Shown here piece by piece: positions 1 to 5,792 of a DNA stretch of 10,013 nt; the first letter of the stretch is position 1, and every line of letters starts with the position of its first letter. Source of the DNA: SAR202 cluster bacterium (GTDB taxonomy: Bacteria; Chloroflexota; Dehalococcoidia; UBA3495). The notes beneath the pieces are model-generated. The model was given only the letters and a program-made list of their open reading frames with translations. It did not search any database and had not been told where the DNA came from. Position numbers and translations under genes: made by a program. The stretch covers positions 1 through 10,013 of the forward strand of contig VFHG01000086.1 in the NCBI GenBank assembly GCA_009392075.1, written 5' to 3'.

Positions 1-44
1 GCTGCCTCGCCGTATTTTCGATGGAGTGCCGTAGGATTCTGTGG

Positions 45-70
45 TACAGTTTTTGCGCCTGTAAGCAGGC
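45..70 (+). promoter_or_regulatory. Possible garR promoter -10 and leader hairpin
   Basis: TACAGT at 45-50 is preceded by TG at 42-43, giving a weak extended -10 element. No good -35 is visible; TGGAGT at 22-27 matches three of six consensus bases. Just downstream, GCCTG (57-61) and CAGGC (66-70) form a perfect 5-bp hairpin with the tetraloop TAAG, near the predicted transcript start. The hairpin has no following T-run, so it is not a terminator. The promoter call is tentative; the inverted repeat is seen directly. Confidence 0.25.
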
Positions 71-102
71 ACGAGTAAAAAGACGAAAACATAAACCAAC
101 TT

Positions 103-109
103 GAGGAGG
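103..109 (+). promoter_or_regulatory. Strong Shine-Dalgarno site of garR
   Basis: GAGGAGG lies 7 nt before the ATG at 117. It fixes the garR start and rules out the overlapping ATG-less frame that begins at 101. Confidence 0.85.
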
Positions 110-116
110 TCGGCAC

Positions 117-1013
117 ATGGCCGAGCAGATAGGATTCATCGGACTGGGAATCATGGGAAAGCCCATGGCCCGCAACCTGCTCAAGGCGGGATATTCCCTG
201 ACTGTCTACGACATCGTTGGGAGCAACCAGGAAGAGGTGGTCACCGATGGCGCCATTGGCGCATCATCCAGCAAAGAAGTGGCCGCAGCCAGTGACACCA
301 TCATCACCATGCTTCCAGACTCGGCAGACTCAGAGAAGGTTATCCTGGGCCCCGATGGAGTGTTGGAAGGGGCTAAGAGCGGCGCAGTAATCATCGATAT
401 GAGCTCCATCGCGCCATTGGTCTCCCAACGCATCGCCGCCGCCTGCGCCGAGAAGGGAGTGGAGATGCTAGACGCCCCGGTTAGCGGTGGCGAACCAGGC
501 GCAGTGGCCGGGACTTTGGCCGTCATGGTTGGCGGCAAACAATCCATCTTCGACAAGAGCTTGGACCTGATGCAGGTCATGGGCGGGAACGTGGTGCTCA
601 CGGGCGACATCGGTGCGGGCGGAGTGACCAAGCTGGCCAACCAGATCATCGTCGCCGCAAACATCGAGGCGCTGAGCGAGGCGCTGGTTCTCTCCCAGAA
701 GGCCGGCGTAGACCCGGAGAAGGTTTTCAACGCCATCAGGGGCGGTCTAGCCGGCAGCGCAGTCATGGAGGCCAAAGCGCCCATGATGCTTAGCAGGAAC
801 TTCCAGGCAGGATTCCGTATCCGCCTGCATCAGAAAGACCTCAGGAACGTGATGCAAACAGCTCAGGAGTTGAACATCCCGTTGCCCGTGACATCACTTT
901 TGCAGCAGATGCTGGGCGCTCTAGTGAACGACGGGGAACAGGAGTCCGACCACTCGGCGATCCTGAAGTTCGTTGAGGGCCTGGCCAAGGTAGAGGTAAA
1001 GTCCGCCGGTTAG
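117..1013 (+). CDS. garR: 2-hydroxy-3-oxopropionate (tartronate semialdehyde) reductase, GarR-like
   Basis: This 298-residue protein has the usual length and motif order of the beta-hydroxyacid dehydrogenase family. An N-terminal NAD(P)-binding Rossmann fold carries GFIGLGIMGKPMARN (residues 6-20). The substrate-binding signature DAPVSGGEPGAVAGT follows at 119-133, and the catalytic lysine is K172 in GAGGVTKLANQ. The helical C-terminal half contains KDLRN at 240-244. The stretches DMSSIAP, IRGGLAGS and NFQAGFRI closely resemble E. coli GarR, which reduces tartronate semialdehyde to D-glycerate in glucarate, galactarate and glyoxylate metabolism. 3-Hydroxyisobutyrate dehydrogenase is the main alternative, because the family is hard to split by sequence alone. 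No sugar-acid pathway gene sits beside it here, so the exact substrate is unproven. It is cytosolic and faces the minus-strand cyclophilin gene convergently. Confidence 0.85.
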   Translation: MAEQIGFIGLGIMGKPMARNLLKAGYSLTVYDIVGSNQEEVVTDGAIGASSSKEVAAASDTIITMLPDSADSEKVILGPDGVLEGAKSGAVIIDMSSIAPLVSQRIAAACAEKGVEMLDAPVSGGEPGAVAGTLAVMVGGKQSIFDKSLDLMQVMGGNVVLTGDIGAGGVTKLANQIIVAANIEALSEALVLSQKAGVDPEKVFNAIRGGLAGSAVMEAKAPMMLSRNFQAGFRIRLHQKDLRNVMQTAQELNIPLPVTSLLQQMLGALVNDGEQESDHSAILKFVEGLAKVEVKSAG

Positions 1014-1042
1014 TTGATTGATTGATCTTACCTGAACTGAAG

Positions 1043-1082
1043 GACCGCTTCGCAAATGTCACCCTGAATGAAGCGAAGGGTC
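1043..1082. repeat. REP-like imperfect palindrome between convergent genes
   Basis: GACC (1043-1046) pairs with GGTC (1079-1082), and CTTCGC (1048-1053) pairs with GCGAAG (1073-1078). One G at 1047 is bulged and the loop is 19 nt. An alternative hairpin pairs ACCCT (1061-1065) with AGGGT (1077-1081). From general memory, dispersed elements of the type TGTCACCCTGA...GCGAAGGGTCT recur in environmental bacterial genomes, including Chloroflexota; only one copy is in this window. It may help end transcription from either side. Confidence 0.45.
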
Positions 1083-1140
1083 TGCCAAGTTGATGATTAG
1101 AACATTCTTTCCCGACGCCTCCAGAGTGCTGACCAATCTT

Positions 1141-1163
1141 GGGGAAGGGAAAGCCCCCTCCCC
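1141..1163. terminator. GC-rich hairpin, possible terminator without a U-tract
   Basis: GGGG (1141-1144) pairs with CCCC (1160-1163), A1146 with T1159, and GGG (1147-1149) with CCC (1156-1158). The loop is 6 nt and A1145 is bulged. It lies about 30 nt past the stop codon of the minus-strand cyclophilin gene and in the convergent gap with garR. Neither strand has a run of T after the stem, so intrinsic termination would be weak. Confidence 0.3.
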
Positions 1164-1191
1164 AGTGTGAATCTCCAAGGTCAGATAAGAA

Positions 1192-1902
1192 TCAGGGGCC
1201 TTTTGTGATCTCGATGCCCAGTATCACTATCGGCGTTATCGGCACGTTCCCAGGCCCGGTCTGGGCTAGCGAGATCGCGTCCGCCACTTCCTGCCCTTGG
1301 GTAATCTGCCCGAAGATCGTGTGCGCATTGTTCAAGTGAGGAGTCGGTACGGTGGTCACGAAGAACTGGCTGCCGTTGGTGGCAGGGCCCGAATTGGCCA
1401 TTGCCAGCCTCCCTGGTTGGTCGAACGCAAGCGTGGACGAGAATTCATCTTGGAACTGGTAGCCGGGACCGCCGGTACCCTGTCCAAGCGGGTCTCCGCC
1501 TTGAATCATGAACGAGGGGATGACGCGGTGGAAGACCACACTGTCATAGAACCCGTCTTTGGCTAAGAAGATGAAGTTGTTGACCGTGACTGGGGCCTGC
1601 GCCGAGAACAACTCGATCTCCATGTTCCCTAGGCTAGTGCGAATCACGGCGCTGTACGGGGCTGCCGGGTCGATAGTTACGGGTGGCACGTTGGAATATT
1701 GAGCGATCCTTGCGCCACCGACATCGATGAACCGTTTGACCGGTTCTGAAGCCAACGTTGTTGCGCCGGGCGGCGGCAGGGTTGGCGCCACCGTTGGGGC
1801 AGCGGCTTCAGTCGGTTCGGCAGGCGGGCTTGGTGTTTCCAACACGCAGGCGGCCAATGGTATCGCAGCAGCAAATATAGCGAGAAGAAATTTTAGTTTC
1901 AT
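1192..1902 (-). CDS. Lipoprotein cyclophilin-type peptidyl-prolyl cis-trans isomerase
   Basis: The 236-residue product begins with a lipoprotein signal peptide: KLK, a hydrophobic stretch, then the lipobox LAAC with the lipidated cysteine at C19. A Pro/Ala/Thr-rich linker (about 22-55) follows, suited to holding the catalytic domain off the outer face of the membrane. The cyclophilin domain covers about 82-234. It contains FHRVIPSFMIQGGD (124-137; R126 and Q134 match the active-site arginine and glutamine), AMANSGPATNGSQFFV (167-182) and HTIFG (194-198). It should catalyse proline isomerisation to help secreted or surface proteins fold. The tryptophan of human cyclophilin A that contacts cyclosporin is replaced within PHLNNAHT, as in many bacterial forms. 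It is the last of five minus-strand genes, 42 bp after the DinB-like gene, and has no clear Shine-Dalgarno site. Confidence 0.9.
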   Translation of the reverse strand: MKLKFLLAIFAAAIPLAACVLETPSPPAEPTEAAAPTVAPTLPPPGATTLASEPVKRFIDVGGARIAQYSNVPPVTIDPAAPYSAVIRTSLGNMEIELFSAQAPVTVNNFIFLAKDGFYDSVVFHRVIPSFMIQGGDPLGQGTGGPGYQFQDEFSSTLAFDQPGRLAMANSGPATNGSQFFVTTVPTPHLNNAHTIFGQITQGQEVADAISLAQTGPGNVPITPIVILGIEITKGP

Positions 1903-1927
1903 ACCCGAAAGGATAACATAGCCCCAT

Positions 1928-1965
1928 CGGCTGATTTAGGTCGGTCAACGCCGGTTGATCAGCCG
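1928..1965. other. Nested inverted repeat at the DinB-like/cyclophilin junction
   Basis: CGGCTGAT (1928-1935) and ATCAGCCG (1958-1965) form a perfect 8-bp inverted repeat. Inside it, TCAAC (1945-1949) and GTTGA (1954-1958) form a second hairpin with a GCCG tetraloop; the two stems compete only for A1958. The structure covers the stop codon of the DinB-like gene. In the minus-strand transcript no U-run follows, so an intercistronic processing or stability element fits better than a terminator. Confidence 0.45.
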
Positions 1966-2439
1966 CCGGGATTCTATGATCTGGTGGGCGTGTTCTTCCA
2001 TATGGGTGGCCAAAAATCTCACCACCCCCTCGACAGTGATGGGGTTGTTCTCGCCCCTGTGGCCAAGGAGGGTCAGGTCCCCGGGGGAGATCTCCCCGGT
2101 TGTGGCGACGGCCGATTCGTTGGCCGTCGCCAGGCTCCATATATGCTCCTCCAGTGAGTCGCCGGCACGGTCGACGACTGCGGCTGCGCGCCGGTCGTTT
2201 TCGACGTCGCTACGAGTGATGTTGGGGTCGGATTCCTTAGTGATCAAGACCGCCTTTTCCATCCAAAAGTACTCGATCTCAGCAATGTGGGACATCAATT
2301 GGGCGACGGTCCACTCGTCTGGAGCCGGCACCTGGCGTATCTCCGGCTCCGTGATGCCGTCGGTCGAGTCCATCACTACTTTGTGAGCCGACCGGAGCAT
2401 CTGCTGAAGGATCGGTATCTGGTCTTGATTCGTGGCCAT
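1945..2439 (-). CDS. DinB/YfiT-fold family protein (putative metal-dependent)
   Basis: This 164-residue protein has the size and motif pattern of the DinB/YfiT four-helix-bundle family, which is unrelated to DNA polymerase IV. The likely metal ligands are H51 in QLMSHIAEIE and H146 and H150 in ATHMEEHAHQI, the usual H...H-x3-H triad. The N-terminal helix (about 8-25) and the phrase DEWTVAQLMSHIAE are typical. Some family members are thiol transferases (mycothiol or bacillithiol dependent) or damage-induced proteins of unknown activity; nothing here identifies the substrate. An AGGA Shine-Dalgarno lies 8 nt before the ATG. The gene sits 53 bp after the protease gene and 42 bp before the cyclophilin gene on the same strand. 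The fold is well supported, the function is not. Confidence 0.8.
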   Translation of the reverse strand: MATNQDQIPILQQMLRSAHKVVMDSTDGITEPEIRQVPAPDEWTVAQLMSHIAEIEYFWMEKAVLITKESDPNITRSDVENDRRAAAVVDRAGDSLEEHIWSLATANESAVATTGEISPGDLTLLGHRGENNPITVEGVVRFLATHMEEHAHQIIESRRLINRR

Positions 2440-2492
2440 GAATGGTTCCTAGTTTGCGGTTTGGAATATTTTGGGAGAAGTTGCGCTTAGCG

Positions 2493-3851
2493 CTAGTAAG
2501 GCCCGTTGCTATTCAGGTCGTCGTCATCGTCCCACAGGTCCGGGTCTTCCCAGGGCTGTAGGCCATCCTCCGGGTAGCGCGCCGGACGGAGTTTGGAAGC
2601 CACGTACTGGATGGACACCGCTCCCAGGACCAACAAAATCAGCCCGCCCAGAAGCCAGCTATTGAAGAACAAGATAGGTGACGGGCGTTCCGGGTCCGGA
2701 GTCAACCGCCCTGGAGATGATGGCTCGGCCGTCCGTTTGGTGGCGATCTCTCCCGCCCAACGGGCGTCCAGTCCATCGATGTCGAACCCATATACGCGGG
2801 TCAACGCGATGTCCATTGTGCTGCCTTGCCCTAGTTCGGTGATGAGCCGCTGAAATTGAGTCTCGCCGAACCGGTCCATCATGAACGCCACCACGCTCAA
2901 AGATTTCTGATAAAAAGTGCCGATGCTATGTGGGGTGCCGGTAACGGTATTCATGCCCCGAAGTGGGTTTGTGCGTGAGTTCAGGCTCCCGCCGCTGAAG
3001 ATCTTCACTGAAGGGTCCATATAGCTGGCGAATCCCTCGTCCAGCCAGGCAGGCGTCGGAAGGGCGTTATCGCCCATCGCCTGGCCCAACAGCAGATGAG
3101 CTGACTCGTGGACGATCAGTCCGCGTTCCATCCCGAGCCCAAGGAAAATGCTCCGCTCAGGAAAGGCGAATCCCTGGAACGTTTGTTGCTCAGTGGTGGT
3201 GCGGCTCCGCTGGGGGAAGGCGTCCAGGGTGTGGGAGCGCCTGCTGTAGATCACGCCTTTTATCTCATCAGCCTGTTTGATTTGGAGTATATCTTGCAGG
3301 CGCGCTAGGTCCGATTCCAGGCTTTTGACCACTGACCTCACTACTGCCCTCGACTGGTCGTAATAGCGGAGGGTGAGCGGACCCACCTTGACCTCGTCCC
3401 AATCGAACCGGGTGTCTTCGTATTCCACGAAGGCGAGTTCAGTGCGCAGCACGTTGCCCTGGGCGTCGGTGATCTCGTAGTAATACTCAACCTCCGTGCC
3501 TGGTGGCAGGTAGGTTGAGACTCCACCTGTGAGGTTCAGGGTGGCGGTGATTCGGTTGGCGGGCACGAAATCGGGGTAGGCATAGGCCCAAATGCGGCTG
3601 CCAACGGTGCGGTAGTAAAGGCGCACGTCAACGATGCCGGCATCTCCCTTGGCCGTCACGGACAGGTCCACATTGCCGGGGAAATCCACGCTTTCATCGG
3701 TCGATACAATTTCGATGTCCCCTCCGGCCGCGTACACGGAGGATGCGGTCAACGAGGTAACGAGAAATACCACGGATAGCAGGAGGAACAAAGCCCGTCT
3801 TGCGATTATCCGCGAGTAGATTGAGGAGTTTGTTGGGAGGAGCAAATCCAC
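2493..3851 (-). CDS. Membrane-anchored peptidase MA-like zinc metalloprotease
   Basis: The 452-residue product starts at a GTG and has an N-terminal signal sequence (hydrophobic about 19-36, likely cleavage after SSVYA at 41). Residues about 45-145 look like a beta-sandwich module, with alternating strands such as VDVRLYYRTVG and VEYYYEITDAQG. The protease domain spans about 155-370. It has the zinc-binding HESAH motif (248-252) and, 20 residues on, WLDEG (269-273), whose E272 should be the third ligand, as in gluzincins of the peptidase MA/M1-like type. After a Pro-rich linker (378-392) comes one membrane helix (about 393-415). The cytoplasmic tail ends in an acidic run (DLWDDDDDLN). It should therefore act outside the cell while anchored to the membrane. 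The substrate is unknown. The GTG lacks a good Shine-Dalgarno, so the exact start is less certain than the domain call. Confidence 0.8.
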   Translation of the reverse strand: MDLLLPTNSSIYSRIIARRALFLLLSVVFLVTSLTASSVYAAGGDIEIVSTDESVDFPGNVDLSVTAKGDAGIVDVRLYYRTVGSRIWAYAYPDFVPANRITATLNLTGGVSTYLPPGTEVEYYYEITDAQGNVLRTELAFVEYEDTRFDWDEVKVGPLTLRYYDQSRAVVRSVVKSLESDLARLQDILQIKQADEIKGVIYSRRSHTLDAFPQRSRTTTEQQTFQGFAFPERSIFLGLGMERGLIVHESAHLLLGQAMGDNALPTPAWLDEGFASYMDPSVKIFSGGSLNSRTNPLRGMNTVTGTPHSIGTFYQKSLSVVAFMMDRFGETQFQRLITELGQGSTMDIALTRVYGFDIDGLDARWAGEIATKRTAEPSSPGRLTPDPERPSPILFFNSWLLGGLILLVLGAVSIQYVASKLRPARYPEDGLQPWEDPDLWDDDDDLNSNGPY

Positions 3852-3903
3852 TTGGCTCTAGGGGATTGTATTTGGCGGCCTCGGTTTCGGACCGGCCTAG
3901 TAA

Positions 3904-3909
3904 ATTATA
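3904..3909 (-). promoter_or_regulatory. Perfect -10 hexamer before the protease gene
   Basis: On the minus strand the bases read TATAAT, about 52 nt before the GTG of the protease gene and inside the 113-bp gap after ada. A transcript start near 3897 would give a leader of about 45 nt. No convincing -35 lies 16-18 bp upstream (AAGCCA at 3932-3927), so this would be a weak or activator-dependent promoter. It could allow the protease, DinB-like and cyclophilin genes to be transcribed without ada. Confidence 0.35.
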
Positions 3910-3964
3910 CGTCGAATACCCGCTAATGGCTTTTGTGCAGCCACCATTCGCCGTTGATCGGGTG

Positions 3965-5038
3965 TTAATCGACCGCCTGCTCCATCTCCAACAACGACTT
4001 TTTCCTCTCCAGCCCCCAGGCGTAACCGCCCAGCCCGCCGTCCTTGCGGAGGATCCGGTGGCAAGGTATGACGAGGGCCACCGGATTGGCCCCACAGGCC
4101 GTGCCTACTGCTCGGGAAGCGCTTTTTTTGCCTAGGGTTTGGGCCACTTGTTGGTAGGTGCGCGTCTCGCCGTACGGGATCGTCCTGAGCATCTGCCACA
4201 CCTGTTGCTGGAATGCCGTGGCTCGGATGTCCAAGGGTAGGTCCAGGCTGTTTTTCTCTCCGTCCAGGTAGGACAGGATCTCTGCGGCCCAGATCGCCAG
4301 GTTCCCGCCGTCCGGTTGGTGGTTGGCCGACGGAAATTCGGCCATGAGATGGTCTTCCAGCGCCAGGTCGGAGTTGCCTAGCTTCACGGAGCAAACGCCT
4401 TTGTCGGTGGCCGCCACCAAGAGCCGGCCCAGAGGCGATTCCACCACTGTGTGATAGATGTTCATGCCCTTTCCTCCCTTGCGATAGGCGCCGGGACTCA
4501 TGCCCATCTGTTCTTCTGAGGTCTCATACAACCTGCTGGACGAGCCGAATCCTGCTTCATAGAGGGCCGTTGAGATGTCCTGGCCGTCTTTGATTATCGC
4601 CTTGAAGCGGTCCAGGCGCCAGGCCGACGCGTACTGTCGCGGCGTGACCCCTGTGGCTTCTTTGAACACCCGTTGTAGATGGGTTGGGTTGCTGCCGATC
4701 GCCCGGCCCAACTCGGCTAGAGTGGGCACTGAGCCGGATTCGTCTGATTGTTCTTGGATGTATTTACAGACCTTGCGCACCAGACCGGTTCTGGGAATTT
4801 CTTGGTCCGGCAGGCAGCGTTTGCAGGCCCTAAACCCGGCGGCTTCCGCCTCAATGGCCCGGTTGAAGAATGCAACGCGGTGGGGTGCCGGCCGGCGGCT
4901 GGGGCAGGTGGGCCGACAGTATATTCCGGTGGAACGGACCGCATACACGAACCGCCCATCGGCTCTAGTGTCCCTTTTCTGGACCGCCTTCCACATCTTG
5001 GGGTCTAGGCCGGTGTTTTTCTCACTAGTAGCTACCAT
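3965..5038 (-). CDS. ada: Bifunctional Ada: methylphosphotriester/O6-methylguanine-DNA methyltransferase and AraC-type regulator
   Basis: At 357 residues this matches full-length Ada (354 in E. coli), with all three parts in the usual order. The N-terminal zinc domain has cysteines C41 and C45 (GIYCRPTCPSR) and C72 and C75 (ACKRC). C41 corresponds to the E. coli residue that accepts methyl from DNA phosphotriesters and switches Ada into an activator. An AraC-type helix-turn-helix region follows (about 85-185; NPTHLQRVFKEATGVTPRQY). The C-terminal O6-methylguanine methyltransferase domain (about 193-352) has the active-site motif PCHR at 325-328 (C326), then GGLGGYAWG. It repairs alkylated DNA and induces its own regulon. 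The Shine-Dalgarno GAGGAA ends 4 nt before the ATG, and the upstream thioesterase gene ends 27 bp away. No E. coli-like Ada box was recognised. The nearby SOS translesion cassette makes this a damage-response neighbourhood. Confidence 0.95.
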   Translation of the reverse strand: MVATSEKNTGLDPKMWKAVQKRDTRADGRFVYAVRSTGIYCRPTCPSRRPAPHRVAFFNRAIEAEAAGFRACKRCLPDQEIPRTGLVRKVCKYIQEQSDESGSVPTLAELGRAIGSNPTHLQRVFKEATGVTPRQYASAWRLDRFKAIIKDGQDISTALYEAGFGSSSRLYETSEEQMGMSPGAYRKGGKGMNIYHTVVESPLGRLLVAATDKGVCSVKLGNSDLALEDHLMAEFPSANHQPDGGNLAIWAAEILSYLDGEKNSLDLPLDIRATAFQQQVWQMLRTIPYGETRTYQQVAQTLGKKSASRAVGTACGANPVALVIPCHRILRKDGGLGGYAWGLERKKSLLEMEQAVD

Positions 5039-5065
5039 GTTGTTCCTCGTGGTCTTTGTTAGAGC

Positions 5066-5512
5066 TTAGTCTGATGATCGGACGAAGTGAGTTGAGTTGA
5101 CTAGGGCCAGCAGCTTGCCGCCGTCGGCTGTGATTTGAGTGGTCACTGCCACCAGGGTTCGGCCTGGATGCGCCACGACGCTTTCAGACCGCAGAGTGCC
5201 GTCTTTGACGTTGCTTATGATTTGGGTTGAGATGCTCACCGCCACCGGCATCTCCTCCAACGTTATCGCCTGCCCCAAGGCTGCCATGGCGGCGAAAGTG
5301 GCCGATGTATCGGCCAGGGAGACCATGCTCCCGGCGTGGATGTGGCCCGATGGCGTCATGAGGCCCCCATGGACCGGCAGCTCAACCACCGCCCGTTCTT
5401 TGCTTACCTCGATAACCTGCATACCTAGGTGGCCCATCAAAGTGCCGTTGAAATGCTGCTCCACCCATTGGGCTAAAGTTTCCGGGGTTAGGTCTGTGGG
5501 CCATTTCTCCAT
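5066..5512 (-). CDS. PaaI-like hotdog-fold thioesterase
   Basis: This 148-residue protein matches a single-domain hotdog thioesterase of the PaaI/YbgC-like superfamily in length and motifs. GHIHAGSMVSLADTSATFAA (56-75) corresponds to the helix signature G-x-x-H-G-G...D...A, with D68 as a likely catalytic acid. The second half has the expected strands: AVSISTQIIS, then a region ending HPGRTLVAVTTQI. Such enzymes hydrolyse acyl- or aryl-CoA thioesters, for example in phenylacetate degradation or as CoA housekeeping, and work as oligomers in the cytosol. No CoA pathway gene adjoins it, so the substrate is unknown. The only Shine-Dalgarno is a weak AGGAAA. It is the first gene of the minus-strand series and diverges from imuB. 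Confidence 0.85.
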   Translation of the reverse strand: MEKWPTDLTPETLAQWVEQHFNGTLMGHLGMQVIEVSKERAVVELPVHGGLMTPSGHIHAGSMVSLADTSATFAAMAALGQAITLEEMPVAVSISTQIISNVKDGTLRSESVVAHPGRTLVAVTTQITADGGKLLALVNSTHFVRSSD

Positions 5513-5586
5513 TTCGTTTCCTGGCCGGTTGATGATTCAAGTTTTCTGACATCACCAGAATACCCCAATCCCTTGAGCTGTTCTAT

Positions 5587-5609
5587 CCGGTTCTTGCTTT
5601 CAAAACCGG
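5587..5609. repeat. Intergenic inverted repeat CCGGTT/AACCGG
   Basis: CCGGTT (5587-5592) and AACCGG (5604-5609) are perfect 6-bp arms around an 11-nt spacer. The repeat lies in the 280-bp divergent gap, about 75 bp upstream of the thioesterase start. It could be an operator or a small hairpin. No T-run follows on either strand. Confidence 0.3.
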
Positions 5610-5692
5610 TGTTTCAGAAGTCCCGAATCCAGCGTTTTTAGACTTTGTTTAATCGATGTTCCCGGCTTTTTAAAGATAGTGACTTGCGGTCG

Positions 5693-5722
5693 TTGTTATG
5701 TCGTACAAATGTTCTATATAAT
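5693..5722 (+). promoter_or_regulatory. Promoter of the imuB-DUF6504-dnaE2 cassette
   Basis: TTGTTA (5693-5698, four of six matches to TTGACA) and TATAAT (5717-5722, perfect) are separated by 18 bp. Transcription should begin near 5729, giving a leader of about 64 nt before the imuB ATG at 5793. The spacer contains an SOS-like operator, described separately. This is the best promoter in the 280-bp divergent gap and points toward imuB. Confidence 0.65.
5702..5715 (+). promoter_or_regulatory. Putative LexA (SOS) box, Gram-positive type
   Basis: The bases CGTACAAATGTTCT compare with the Gram-positive SOS consensus CGAACRNRYGTTYC. The right half GTTC is perfect, the spacer AAAT fits RNRY, and the left half GTAC has one mismatch to GAAC. 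The last base is T rather than C. The site lies between the -35 and -10 elements, so bound LexA would exclude RNA polymerase. imuB/dnaE2 cassettes are known LexA targets in many bacteria, which strengthens the call. No lexA gene is present here to confirm the organism's own consensus. Confidence 0.55.
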
Positions 5723-5752
5723 CCGTGCCCGACCAGGAAATAGCTTTAAATA

Positions 5753-5770
5753 GAGGCCATAACCGGCCTC
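5753..5770 (+). other. Leader hairpin upstream of imuB
   Basis: GAGGCC (5753-5758) and GGCCTC (5765-5770) form a perfect 6-bp GC-rich stem with a 6-nt loop in the predicted leader, followed by AAAATC rather than U. It ends 22 nt before the imuB ATG, where no clear Shine-Dalgarno is seen. It might influence translation or serve as an additional operator. Confidence 0.4.
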
Positions 5771-5792
5771 AAAATCAGAACATCTAAAGCCA

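Noticed and set aside
57..70. Hairpin GCCTG/CAGGC as a terminator of an upstream gene
   Set aside because: The stem is only 5 bp and no T-run follows on either strand; it is kept only as a leader inverted repeat.
206..784. A 192-codon open frame on the minus strand opposite garR
   Set aside because: It is antisense to a clearly conserved gene in GC-rich DNA, has low-complexity composition and no recognisable motif.
1945..2439. Reading the 'DinB' family name as DNA polymerase IV
   Set aside because: The protein is a 164-residue His-triad helical-bundle protein of the DinB/YfiT family and has no polymerase motif.
5650..5665. A second possible LexA site around AATCGATGTTCC
   Set aside because: The left half-site matches the GAAC core at only one or two positions and it is not placed over a promoter element.
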